From positions 1,493,501 through 1,557,500 of the forward strand of contig JAOTON010001669.1 in NCBI GenBank assembly GCA_034440635.1: a stretch of DNA of 64,000 nt, in the 5' to 3' direction. The notes under the pieces were generated by a model. That model searched no databases. It saw only the letters and a list, made by a program, of their open reading frames with translations, and was not told where the DNA came from. The translations under genes and the position numbers were made by a program. The stretch comes from Lepas anatifera. Taxonomy: Eukaryota; Arthropoda; Thecostraca; Lepadidae. This document shows, piece by piece, positions 44,961 through 55,960 of this stretch (position 1 is its first letter; each line of letters starts with the position of its first letter).

Positions 44961-45839
44961 AGGGTGAAATTCACCCTGCAAAAAGGTAGAAATGCCATTA
45001 GTTACAATGTTGCAAAAGTCGCCTGTTGTGGCGGCGCGGCGTACTTCTCGGCGGTCGGGCTCCGGCCCGGTGGTTATGTTGCGCTGTATTTTTCGCCGTC
45101 TTATACTGTTACTTATGCGTTTTATAATATTCCCCAGCGTAATCATGCCGGCCGGCCTTAGGATTTTAGGGTGCGCACCCATTGTACTATTCGTTTTTTA
45201 CCGTTGTAGTGTTTTCTTCGTGTGTGCTGTTGCAATACATGTATGGTTATATAAAAAAGTAAAGTAAATCCTTACTCAAACGCTTGTGATTGTCATTCTA
45301 AGCTTAACACAAATATCATCAAAATATTTTCCCTGTCATGGTTGAAAGACTTCATACTCATCGGGATAATTGGTTTTAAGAGAAATAATCCACAGTAAAG
45401 TGGCTGGAAGATTGTGAAGAACGGCACAGAAGTAAGTGTGGTTGCTTTCAGGTTGCTTAGGTGTTGCTCTCCACCCATAAACCTGGGATTTGGTACACTG
45501 CCTGAGGGTATGTACCTTATGGAAGACACTAAGGCCCTTCCGACAACACAAATCATGGCTCGATGGGGGCAGAAATTAATATTTAAATGCGGGCGGCGTT
45601 TCCACAGCATCCGTCACCATCTGTGGCCCGGATTGTGCTCGATACTTCTCGGTGAAGACAGACGACACTACACTCAAGACAAGTTGCTTATTACAAAAAA
45701 GGCATTAGGAGAAGCAGTTGGAAAGTGCCCGTATTGCACACACCGTACAAAACATTTCAATAGCGTTGGAACGGGTCCACACCTGATGATAAGACTTTGT
45801 TAGGTCATTCCATTCTCTACTTTGTCCACCTGCCTGCAG
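44961..45839. other. No gene recognised
   Basis: A plus frame (45414-45803) and a minus frame (45293-45610) overlap; neither shows a family signature that I can name. Confidence 0.4.
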
Positions 45840-48800
45840 ATATCTGTATGCAGGTAAAAGATCTAGCCATCGTGATGGGGCCCATTGCACAGCACGTGCT
45901 GCTCTGAGACGCAGGTGACGCTGCGGTCGTCACAGTGGAACTGACGCTGCATGCCCAGGCTGTAGACGTCTGCCACATAGTATCCGGCCTGGGTGGCGCC
46001 GCCGTAGTGGAGGCCGACTAGACTAGGTTGACTAGGACACCAGCCGGTAGCTATGGGCGCCGGTGGATTCACTGTTTGACCCTCAGCCGCTGAGTTGTCG
46101 CCCTTCTTCTTTTCCGCCAGCTCTTCGGGGAGGGTCCTGGACGACCCTCCCCACCTCCAGAAGGAACGACCATATGCATTTGGCTTCTTGTGTGAAAATA
46201 GCGTGTAGGTAGGGCAATGGGCCCCACCTCCTCTGGTGAGTGCCCTGGTAGAGCGGGCAGTCTGTGAGGAGGTATTCTACTGAGTCCGGGTCCCCGCAAT
46301 CCAGACACGCGGCGCTATCCGCCCGACCAAATCTGTGAAGCGTGTCGTATGTGGCGATTGAGGACCCCACTCTCAGTTGGGCCAGGATGGTTTGCTCTCG
46401 TCTAGATAGTGAGTCCGTCCCCGGCGTGGGCTTCGGGTGTGCTGGTGGGCATCTCTGATTCTGCTGGTCCTGAAAAACGATGCGGCGCGCGCCACCGCCG
46501 CTCAGGCCGACTCTTAGTCGATGGGGATGTCCCGCTGATCCTCCCGTGCTCCTCGGTGGGCTAATTCGTCTGTCTCCTCGTTCCCGGGAATGCCCGGGTG
46601 TCCCGGGATCCATTGAAACACAATTTTGTGTCCTAGAGAAGATACCAAGTTAGTATGTTGCCAGGGGGCTTCTACTTTTAGTGTCTTGGAATTTGTCTGG
46701 TCTGCTACGGGTTGGATGGATGCCCTGGGGTCGCATAATATAAAGGAAGTGGCCTCCTCCAGGGCGACTTCCTCCACTCGAGTGCTACTGCACAAACTCC
46801 CCGCCGCTCTGGTGGTTTTGGTGGCGGGACCCCCGGGTCGGTGGATAAGTATCCCGGCTCCTCCTGGTAATACCTAAGGAGGCCGATCCGTCAGTCCACG
46901 CCTCCACATGGATATATTTCAAGGGCCCTCTCAGCTGCTTCTCGGCGTTTATCTGGGGGTCTTTCCCTCCGACGGGTTCCTGGAGGTGCAGGTTGAAGGA
47001 GGCGGCTGGTGGATCGGGCAGCAATACTGGTGGGACCAGGCTCTGCGTCTCTGCGGGGAGACCACGTGGGTCGCTCTTCTCTTCCATCCAGATGCCTTTC
47101 TTGCGGAAGGTTGGCTTGGTGGTCATTTCCATGTCCTTGTCTGTCTTCCTGTGCCCTTGCCCTCGCCCCCGAATGACCGTCTGCTTTTGTCTTCTTAATC
47201 CAAGATTCCCTTGCTTGGTACTGTAAGTCTTGGGGATGTCGTTTTCTAAGACTCTTCTTGTCGGATCTAGCAGGCGGCGTATTCTTTGGCCTTCTCTGCC
47301 CGCTAGTTTCCACGTATTGATATTTCCAGGTCTGCTTTAGCTTCTAGGGTCCCTTTCTTGTCTCTCGGGTGCATCTAGTGATAATGCAGGTGCAAGCGCG
47401 CTGTTCGACTTCTAGTAGGTCTCTTGAAGAGCGGGGCTGCGTGATTCATATAAACTGCCGCTCCGTAGACCGCCTTGGCGCGGATGTAAGCCGTGTAGGC
47501 CGTACGGAGGACTCGCTTGCATGCTCCGTAATTGCGTTCAGACATCGCCGCCAGACGGTTTCTTCTTTGGGCCATCGATTTCTTCAGTCTCTTGATGTGC
47601 TCTGTGAATGAAAGTGTGCCGTCCGAGGTGAGGCCAAGGAAGGTGGGGTGGGTTATCTGGGGAATCTCCTGTCCCCTGAGATGGAGCCTGATCTTGACTT
47701 TGTCCCTCGCTTCGCTGGGGCATAGGGAGAAGGTAGTCACTGAGCATTTTACGAGGGAGGGCAGGACCTTCCACTGGTCGCACCAGTTGGATATCTCGTC
47801 GAGTGAGGGTCGTAGGCGGTCCGCGCAGTACAGCAGTTAGCGATCCGATGCCCAGATGGCGAAGTCGTCGTCGTTGCCCTCTGCGCAGAGCTGGGACCGC
47901 CGTGCCGGATCGGCGGTGATGTCGCCCGGCTCGTCCTCCTGCAGCGAGCGTCGGTTGGCCTCCTGCAGCTGATATTCCTCGTTTTCAACAGCGCGCGTGG
48001 GCCACTCCTTGGCTCCGTCCTGCTCCGCCAATTCCTCCAGACCGGCGTCAGACACCTGCGGAGGATCGAACGCCCACGGCGCCGCCGATCGCTCCGGCTC
48101 AGCCGAGTCCTTCCACTTCGACTCCTCAGGCGGGCACTGCGAGCCGTACCTGGTGGCGTCCCAAGCTGGGGGACGGACGGCGTCGTCCACCGCAAAATCC
48201 TGCAGCGTCACGAACTTAGAGATCTTTACGTTGGCGCAGATCTTCTTTGACTCCTTTCCAACAAACAGGTTACGATTCAGCTGTATAATCAGCGTCCTGG
48301 GTAATTTGGAGATCTGGGCGGTGATGTTGAACTTGTCCGTGCTGACACTTCTCGCAGTGCAGCTCACGTCGGTCGGCCACATGGAGAGGTGCAGCGCGTC
48401 CTGCAAGGTGGGTGCTGCGCCGCTTCCTTGGCGCCGCGGCACGTTAACGAATCAGCTATGTTTTCCTGCTGCTTCAGCACCGCCTCCTGGCACTTCATGC
48501 ACTTGTACCATTCCATAGTCTAGTACAGGAATTTATATCTAACTGGATTAGCGCCAGTGGTCGGCCGGCTGCTTGGGGGAGACCGGTTGACTTCCGTTCT
48601 CCTCCTCCTTGATGATATCCAGTAGCCTGAGCAGCCTGCATCTCAGTGTTGTGGAACGCCGAGCCAATCCGAGCAAACGCGCATCGCAGGTAGTTGAGGT
48701 GGCTGTAGACGGAGGTGCCGCACGCGCTCTAGCGCAGCTCCATAAGGCAGGTGACGGCGCGCAGGGTGCGACATCGTTCAGGGTCCAGAGCCGGCCCCAG

Positions 48801-48925
48801 GGCCACCATCTCGCTGAGGAACGGCCACAGTCCCAGCAGCGACTGCAGCGTAGCGTTCTGGTAGCACGAGTTGCCTAAGTTGGGCAGACCGATAAAGAGT
48901 GGAGCCGGGCTGTGCTTGTGCTAGT
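45840..48925 (-). pseudogene. USP37-like ubiquitin-specific protease pseudogene
   Basis: Reading down the minus strand: GLPNLGNSCYQNATLQSL (about 48893-48840) is the Cys box of a C19 ubiquitin-specific protease, with the Cys codon at 48864-48866. After stops and frameshifts follow a zinc-ribbon-like part (YKCMKCQEAVLKQQENI, near 48510-48460), the block SKLPRTLIIQLNR (about 48310-48265), and a ubiquitin-interacting-motif-like EEYQLQEANRRSLQE (near 47965-47920) as USP37 has. The retrotransposon at 46073-47875 interrupts here. The C-terminus resumes with LHYGGATQAGYYVADVYSLG. This should be GHY; the catalytic His is Tyr (codon 45980-45982). Then DG-stop-IFYLH replaces DGYIF. A TAG stop interrupts the first block near 48740. 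USP37 removes K48-linked ubiquitin in animals; this copy cannot. A CCTGTACTAG|A sequence at about 48520 could be an old splice acceptor, which would argue for a genomic rather than a processed copy. Confidence 0.85.
46073..47875 (-). mobile_element. 5'-truncated jockey/I-type non-LTR retrotransposon inside the USP pseudogene
   Basis: On the minus strand the element begins within the RT active-site block DDFAIWASDR (about 47869-47840), continues CADRLRPSLDEISNWCDQWK and the thumb region FSLCPSEARDKVKI..LGLTSDGTLSFTEHIKRLKK (47720-47570), then AYTAYIRAKAVYGAAVY. The RNase H domain follows with TDGSA (about 46905), the E in RVEEVALEEA, the D in CDPRAS and the D in ETDELAHRGA, so all four acidic positions are visible across frames. 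IVFQWIPGHPGIPGNEE is diagnostic. The C-terminal part has LSRREQTILAQLRVG and a CLDC..DSVEYLLTDCPLY zinc-knuckle. At least four frame changes and stops make it dead. Upstream endonuclease and most of RT are missing, as in typical incomplete reverse transcription. Confidence 0.85.
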
Positions 48926-49074
48926 CGCGATTGCTTGCAAGCACCAGCTCCAGGATCGGTGCCTGCACCTGAGCGCCGTTCAGCAGCAGGGCATTCTCCG
49001 TTTCGCCTGTCTTGCGCGGAGATGCCGAGGTCCGGGCTGAAGGCGTCTGGTGATGTTTCTGTGTACAACGGGGA

Positions 49075-49540
49075 CTGGCCGTAGCAAGGGCTGCTGCAGA
49101 GTTTCCTCGAACAACAGAGATGGAAACTCCTTGTCGCAGTCAGGCCGTCTCTCGGTGATCGCCGCTGACAGCTGTGATGAGCCGTCCCATCTCTCTCAAC
49201 AGGGTTGAAGCGGCGGGCCCCAGTACATCCGTTATTTCGACTGCCAACGGCTGGAAACGGCACCTGGAGGTCAAGCTGGCGTAGCGATGTCATTTCCTCT
49301 CCCCTGTCGCACGCGCAGCCGTTCCCGGTTCTAGGGCGGACTGAACAACTGTGAAAGTGAAGGTGTCTACGCAGGCTGCGTCCCACGTTAAACACTTCCC
49401 ACTGGTGACCGGGAACAATGTATAACCCTTTCGGCCGTTTGCCGGCTCACAAACAGTGACTCCCAGCCGAAGAGTGGTTGCGCCGCAAATAGTTTCCCTC
49501 TCGAGATCCAGGTAACAAGACATTATACTTGTTCTGATAC
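49075..49540 (-). pseudogene. C-terminal remnant of a second non-LTR retrotransposon
   Basis: The minus frame gives FPVTSGKCLTWDAACVDTF and SALEPGTAARATGERK, then after a frameshift near 49290 RYASLTSRCRFQPLAVEITD, GPAASTLLREMGRLI and SGDHRETA-stop-LRQGVSISVVRGNSAAAL. This order (L.WD.TCVDT, then YA.L...Y.F.P.A.E, then G..RE..FL.QR.S.A.QRGNA) is known to me from C-terminal regions of many invertebrate reverse transcriptase proteins. The clade cannot be named. It ends just upstream of the USP Cys-box block. Confidence 0.7.
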
Positions 49541-49580
49541 ATTTGTACTCAGTTTGTGACGATAACTCAAACTTCCTCAA

Positions 49581-50744
49581 CCATTCGGCGATCCATCACT
49601 CAATCCGCCGTCTCACAGGCCCTGACGTGTGTATGCCCCCTCCCCCCCCACCCAGCTCAATCGCGTTCCTTCGGAGGAGACAAGAGCTGGCTCAATGGCG
49701 CCTAGAGCAAAGGCTTGGGATGCGCTTTCATCCATCCAAGTCTTCCAGATCCGCCACCTGATCTCTAATGTTACCTGCATCCTCAAATGCATCATGAAAT
49801 GCTTGGCAAAAGAGATTAAGGAACGGGACACAGACAAACAGTACAACATGTTGCACACCCTTATCAAGTACTTTAAAGTGGTAAATGGTATAGTAGAACA
49901 GGCATTGATATACTGAAAGATTTTACCAGCAGAGTATGAACAGCAGTTTCAATGGCTTCTGCAGGAGGTGGAAAATCACAGAATTAAATCTCCTTGGTTC
50001 CAAGGAAGCTTTAAAGCATGTTTAGGAGAGAATGTACACTTCCTTAAGTGGCTACAACGTCATGCGCCCGCACTTCCCGACCACTAAGGTGCGTGACCTG
50101 ACGGGATGCACACAGAATGAAAACAGTTGTGACACTCCGAAAATTGTTCCACGATCAGCACATGCAAATGCAATATTACAATGGCGTCCAGCCAAGATCT
50201 GTTCTTTATGCATTTTACCACCTAAAGCACTTTCAGAAGTGAGCTAAAAAAGGGCTGGTCAAGGCATCATAAACGAGAATTGCCCTCTTTATCATAGCTT
50301 ACCGAGACCTTGTTCCCTTGGTTAATGGCATTCTATGGCTTCTATCATGCCTTTATGAACATTTTGCAAATAGCGGGGTTAAAAGAACACGTTTGAAATG
50401 ATCCTCACCATTAGTGTCAGCTGCAGTTGTCTCCAGTATAGTTATTTTAACGGTAACTCGATGTCTTTAGGTCCCATGAGGGAGACAAAAATAGTGTCCA
50501 ATTTTGATATAACTGGCACCGAACGACTTCACTTGGACCATAGAACGGAAGAAATCACGAAACCTGACAACAATAAGCCAAATTGAAAAATGAAATGGCC
50601 AAATGTGCAGTCAATCATGAAATAGGGATGCAAAACCACAAAGTTGGAGGTGAGAGCATTCGGAGGTGAATAAGGGCGGTCCACGTTGAGGCTGGACTGC
50701 TCAAGAGCGGCCAGTGGTGGAGAAGGTACGCCCAGTCCGGGGTG
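49581..50744. other. No gene recognised
   Basis: A plus frame at 49629-49916 is not recognised. At 50600-50730 a GGCGGTCCACGTTGAGG.TGG block resembles the repeats at 56430-57010. Confidence 0.4.
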
Positions 50745-50939
50745 ATAATAATAATAATAATAATTATTGGGGCTTATCGACGCACCAACTGCCAGGGTCA
50801 TATGGCGTCGCCAACTCTTTCCCTGTTGGAAGGGTTTCTCGGGAGCCAGCTTGCTCCTTGTTCAGGGAAGCCGCTGGGCCTTGAACCCAGGTCGGCTGCG
50901 TGGCAGCCAGCCTCGCTGACCACTCCACTACCGCGCCCC
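50745..50939 (-). mobile_element. tRNA-derived SINE with 14-bp duplication
   Basis: CCCAGTCCGGGGTG flanks both sides (50731-50744 and 50940-50953). Minus orientation: head GGGGGCGCGGTAGTGGAGTG, B box near 50895, tail with CCCTTCCAACAGGG, GGCGACGCCATATGACCCTG, GCGTCGATAAGCCCC and an (ATT)n end. Confidence 0.92.
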
Positions 50940-50953
50940 CCCAGTCCGGGGTG

Positions 50954-51984
50954 GAGATCTCTTCAAACCTCCGGAATTCAAACCTTCAAACCGGAATCTC
51001 TTCATGGTTCCGGTCTGATCGGCGCTGCAGGAGTGGATTTTTTGGTAAAAAATGTATATTAAAATTCGGGCAATGCCTATAAATACTGCATGCAACTATA
51101 TGATGTCAGCATTTTTTACACGGAGTGGATCATAAATGGCATTATTATTACTATTATTAATATTATCATAACTTTCTCGGGAGGTAAAGGCCACATGCAC
51201 ATTTCAACAAACTTCTAGCATTTAATTAGATTGTTCTTCGTCAACTCGAAATGAGGTACAATTCCAAACCTTTGCTGTTGACTTGGTCTTTGAATGGGAA
51301 GCGATCATAACGTGCCGTACGATTTTTAATCCGGTCCTCTATGAAAACGTGTTAGCAGCAGACAACATTACACCAGTGCATTCAATCAAACTACTTTTGA
51401 ATGCTCAAGCGTGGCGTATCCTCTTTCTGAGATATCTTATGACACCAGCAGTAGCCCAAAACGATTATTACAATATACATATTTGGATGCTATAAACGAA
51501 ACACCACAAGCTTCTAAGACATGCTACAACATGTCGATAGCTAGGTTGAGTATGCTGTTTCCACAAAATTGACACATGTATGCGCTCTTCTTCACACTTC
51601 TCTTTCATTCAATGGTTTTATCCCCTAAAATTCCAGGAGAAAAAAAGAGAAAAAAACACTAAACCTTACTTGAGAGTGAATTAAACAATTATACCACGAA
51701 AACTTTTTCCTTGAATGTTTCGAAAATTGAATACATTTCACTTAGCCACTTTCTTGATTCTTTTTCTTGTATGAAATCATGAGTTCCGCATGTGGGAAGG
51801 GGAGACGCGTCCGCCCACTTTTGAGAGTGGGGAAGGACTGAGTATTTCCCCCACTTTCACGCAGGTCGCATCACGTTGTTCCGAATACTAAAATCACGAT
51901 AGCGAATAACGATGAACGGGCCTCCTGTAAACACACCAATTAAAGCCACAATTTCTGTGCGACAGCTGACTTTGGATATAGACG
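50954..51984. other. No gene recognised
   Basis: AT-rich; a 70-codon plus frame at 51283-51495 has no recognised family. Confidence 0.45.
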
Positions 51985-52192
51985 CCCAGTTTAGTCTCTC
52001 AGGGGGCCCTTTGCTAGCACAATGACTCCGATATCAAGTCAGAAACCTTCTGCAAAATCAAATTTCAGTGGGCCCCAGGCCAGCTAAATCGGCCCAGCAC
52101 CAATCCAGGGTGCCAGACGAGCCAGGGGCTCCGAGGAGCTCAGGGGCCTAAGATCAGCACAATGGGCCCAGACAAGCTAATTAGATCCATTC

Positions 52193-52371
52193 GGGGGATG
52201 AGGTGGCTTAGTGGATAGCACCCTTGTCTTCTAAGCGACCGATCACGGGTTCAAGTCCCGGCGGAGCCTCTGAATAAGTCGATCTGATCCCCAAAATCCC
52301 TTCCAACAGGGTGAGAGTTGGCGACGCCGTATGACCCTGCCAGTTGGTGCGTCGTTAAACCCCAACAATTA
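52193..52371 (+). mobile_element. SINE with a tRNA-Arg(TCT)-like head and 15-bp duplication
   Basis: TAATTAGATCCATTC flanks both sides (52178-52192 and 52372-52386). The head has A box TGGCTTAGTGGATAGC, anticodon-loop CTTCTAA, and B box GGGTTCAAGTCCCGGCGGAG, which match a tRNA-Arg with anticodon TCT. The tail (CCTTCCAACAGGG, TTGGCGACGCCGTATGACCC, GTGCGTCGTTAAACCCCAAC) is the same as that of the other SINEs here, whose heads differ. Confidence 0.92.
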
Positions 52372-54339
52372 TAATTAGATCCATTCCAGTTAAACGGGCC
52401 CAATGCTAACTCAAGGCTCTTGCCATTTCAAGGGACACCGATCCAGCTAGGGGCTATAGAACCAAGGTACGAGCCTCTTACATAATCCCTCTCTGGGAGC
52501 CTAGACTAGCTCAGGGCTTCCGTTGAGATTCTACCTCAGAGGTCTTTTCAGCTCAGGAGTCCCAAAGCAGCTTTAGCCCCAAGGTCAAGCCAAAAAGCTC
52601 CTATGCAAGACCCTCTCCATGGCCCAGAACATCTCAGATCAATTTTGCGAATCTCCCTCTCAGGAGACCCAACGTAAATTCAGGGGCCCAGGCCAACACA
52701 AGGGTTACAAGATCCGCATAGGGAGCTTAACCATCGACACGTGTCCTAAATAAGCTCAGAGGGCCAAACTCTCAGCCAGGAATTTCGCTGGGATTCCGCT
52801 GGGGCCCAGCCGGCAATTTTGCGGGGTGTCAGCTGGATGTCTCAGTGGGGCTGAGTGGGCGTATTAATTCGTTTTTTATTGGGAGCATAGCAGAATCCCG
52901 GCAGAGGACTTCGCTGGGCATCGGCAGGGCGCTAGCCGGGTCCCGGCTGCGAGGAGGTCAATTTGGCCGGGCGTTGTGCCTGGCCCCAGACCGCACCCTG
53001 CTGGGACGTTGCTGTTGTGCTGGGTCCTGACCTTAGTGTGTTTGGGCCCCTGAGTTGCAGCTTTAACTCAGGGGCCCAGCACGCCGATGGGGCCCAAACA
53101 AACGTAAGAGCAGCTTGGAAGGCCCAAACAAACGTAAGAGGGCCAGACCAGCGGATGCCTCGATGAACTCACGGAGCCTTCAGATAAGCACAAGAGGGCC
53201 GCAAGCAAGCTAAATGGGTCCATACGTTAAACGGACCCGATACCAACCCAGGGGCGCTTGTAAGCTCAAGAGACACTATTCCAGATATGGGTCATATGGC
53301 CAAGTTAAAAACCTCTTATTTAATTCATTTCAGGGGCCCTTACCAGTTGAGGTGGCCCCAGGTCAGCTTGTGCCGCAAGACAATGTCAGTAAATTCATGT
53401 AAAATACCCTCTCAGGATCCCGGATCAGCTTAGGGCCCCATGAAAAACTATTTAGGAGGCCCAAACCCAACTCAGGGGGCCCAACATCTGCTGAAAGGGT
53501 TCATACCGTTAAGAGGTTCCAGACCAGATAAGGGGCCCCTGACGGCTCGGAGCGCCAGTCCAACATCGATATTTCAAGATCAGCGAGAGGACCCTGACCA
53601 TCTAAAAGTACGTCAGATCAGTTTATGGACTAGGCCTGTTGTGGGGGTCCAAATCGGCTCAGCGGGCTCTGAAAAAAACTCAGGGGACAGACCAGCTGGC
53701 CCCGCGACGATCCCAAGGGACCTAGATCAGCGCAATAGGGTCCGGACAAGCTAGAATGCCGATACCAGCTTAAAGGGTTCAATTCTAGCTCAGGGGTCCT
53801 TGCCAGCTCAAAGGACATCAATCCAGCAAGGGGCTCAACGACCAAGCCAAGGACTTCCTACGTAAATCCTCTTATGGGCCCTATACCAGCTCATAGCCGC
53901 CTCACTAATTCCATATAAAGGGTTCTTTCCAGCTTAGGGGTCTCAAACCAGCGTGGGGCTAATGCCGAGCCAGTAAGTTTAAGTACAATACCCGCTCACG
54001 GCCCCTGAACAGCCCAGGGGCTACCTGAAAAAACCAACTCAAGGGCCGATGTCAGCTGATACCAGTTAACGGGCCGCGACAAGCTCAGGGAGCCCCAGTG
54101 CCAACACATGGGTTTTGAAATCCGTTTGGGGGCCTGGTTATATAAAGGTGCCCCAGATCGGCTGTGGGGACTCAATATAAACTCAAATGACTCGCAAGAA
54201 AAAACTCGGGGACCCAGACATACTGATGGACTCCAAAGCCGCTCAGGTCCAGAAAAAAAACTCAGGGGACGATACTGGCTGGGGGCTCCAAGCCCAAGTC
54301 TAGAAACTTCTGTGCAAGTCTCTCAGGGGCCCATATTTG

Positions 54340-54382
54340 CCACATGACCCTGACAGTTGGTGCGTCGATAAGCCTCAGATTT
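54340..54382 (+). mobile_element. SINE tail fragment
   Basis: CCACATGACCCTGACAGTTG and GTGCGTCGATAAGCCTCAGA repeat the shared SINE tail. No head is attached. Confidence 0.6.
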
Positions 54383-55043
54383 TCTCAGGGGCCCCTAGGG
54401 AAGCTCCATCTCATTGGGCCCAAAAGCCAGCTCAGGGGTCCCCAAACCATCTGAGGAAGGCCCCATACCAATTCAGGAGGGTCAGATAAGATAAAGGGCG
54501 CCAAAGACCCCACCGGTCTCAGTGCCAACACAGGGGCTCAGCTCAGCCCATGAGTATTAATAAGCAGCCCCCAGAACGACCCAAGGGCCCCTCCGAAACA
54601 CGGATCCCAGAAGGTGCAAATTTAACTCAGAGGTGCAGACCAGCTCAGGGGTCCGAAGATCACCTGGCAGACTCCATATGAGTTCAGGGGCCCCAGACCA
54701 GATAAGGGGCTCAAAATGAGCGTATAGGCCCATTTCCCAACTCGTAGGGGTCCAGTTGAGCCCAGGGGTCACAAGATCAGTGCACGGGACCCAAACATGT
54801 AAAGGACCCAGACCAGTTCAAAAGCCAGCCCAGTTCAAGGGTCAGGGGCCCACATCAGCCCAGAGCCTAGTGTATTTCAGGTACCACAGACTAGCTTAAC
54901 TTCACGAGATTCCAAAACTGCTAAAGTAGCCCACTGGGGGAGGGGGCAATACAAACTCGGGGGTTCCACACGCCAATTTAGTGGTCCAGCTCAGCTCCGG
55001 GGCCGTGAATCAGCTCAAGGGGCGCCAAATCAACTCAGGGGTC

Positions 55044-55960
55044 TTAAAACGCGCAGTGGAAGGGTCCTAAAGCGCCTTCACCTATTTTTCCAAGGTGGCC
55101 GGAGAACCGTTCTTTACCAGAATACGTTACTGGGCCACATTTGAGAGAATTAATAAGTGCGTCGGCTGGTGAACGAATTTGGAAAACTGTTTAATAATTT
55201 ACAAACATATGATCTTTGAAAATCAGACTTATGTATATTTTGAGACCGTCGCAATCGCGCGGTAGCACCTGTTCGCCTGCACTGCAGACCGAGTGGTGAC
55301 GTAATAACGTCATATAATCAGGTTATATGTTAGGGTCCCCGCGCTTGAAGTTCAAGGTCACATATTAAAGTCATTGGCCCAAGTGTTCTGGACAGATGTC
55401 ATTGCTCAGTATAACGTATGATATGCTATCACTTCATAGTTAATGTTTTTGTTAGTGGCAATGCCACAGGTTGAGGTCAAAGGCCTTTTAAAGGTCCAAC
55501 CTTCATTTCCCGCCAAAAAGCTGCTACAGTGCCAGTTATATTGTAAATTATTGAGAATATGTCATGTTAATCATAGGTCAGTGACCTGGAATGGCCTTGA
55601 GCTCAAACATTCGGAGGATATTATGTGGGACATTCCCTCTATGGCCTTAGTCCACTTTCAGTGTATTCCTGGCTTTTTCTGTGCATTCACAGAATTTTCC
55701 GATAGGTCTCCAGCGCGGCCCATAAATGACCTTTACGACCTCGTTTGACCGTTAAGATACTGACTTAGGTCAATAAATCTTAGCCATTACGCTGATCGCC
55801 ATCCCCCCCACGCACCCCCAACGGGTGATTAGCTAACCCTCTTGGTTTCCGAGATCTCGGAAGTGCCTGAGCATCTCCTAAAGTGCCCCCTAAGGGTGGC
55901 ACTTTAGGACACCCCTCCACTGCACGTTGACGCCAGACCCTTCTCCAGCGAAGGTGTTAA
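55044..55960 (+). mobile_element. Family D TTAA-type transposon, complete
   Basis: TTAA at 55044-55047 and 55957-55960. Left part has GCGCAGTGGAAGG and CACCTATTTTTCCAAGGTGG, then CCGGAGAACCG; right part has CCCCTCCACTGCACGTTGAC and CTCCAGCGAAGGTGTTAA. The interior matches 40680-41587, including ATCGCGCGGT and GGTCAGTGACCT/CAAGGTCA motifs. No transposase. Confidence 0.85.

Larger units (their letters stand above)
51985..55040 (-). repeat. CTCAGGGGCCCAGACCAGCT minisatellite, long array
   Basis: Imperfect units of about 20-30 bases; the reverse complement (AGCTGGTCTGGGCCCCTGAG) is the same core as at 1295-2190 and 28970-30060. A SINE interrupts it at 52193-52371. Open frames within are by-products. 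Confidence 0.85.

Noticed and set aside
45414..45803. A 129-codon plus-strand frame with CPYCTHRTKH resembling a zinc-binding motif
   Set aside because: A single motif of this sort is weak, the opposite strand is also open over much of it, and I cannot name a family.
47749..48195. A 148-codon minus-strand frame rich in Arg and Ser
   Set aside because: It overlaps the USP-like frame in another register and spans the junction with the retrotransposon; composition is that of a GC-rich shadow.
47997..48518. A 173-codon plus-strand frame
   Set aside because: It is antisense to the USP-like pseudogene and carries no family signature.
52193..52265. A tRNA-Arg(TCT) gene
   Set aside because: The acceptor stem does not close properly, the anticodon stem is mismatched, and a SINE tail plus a 15-base target duplication surround it.
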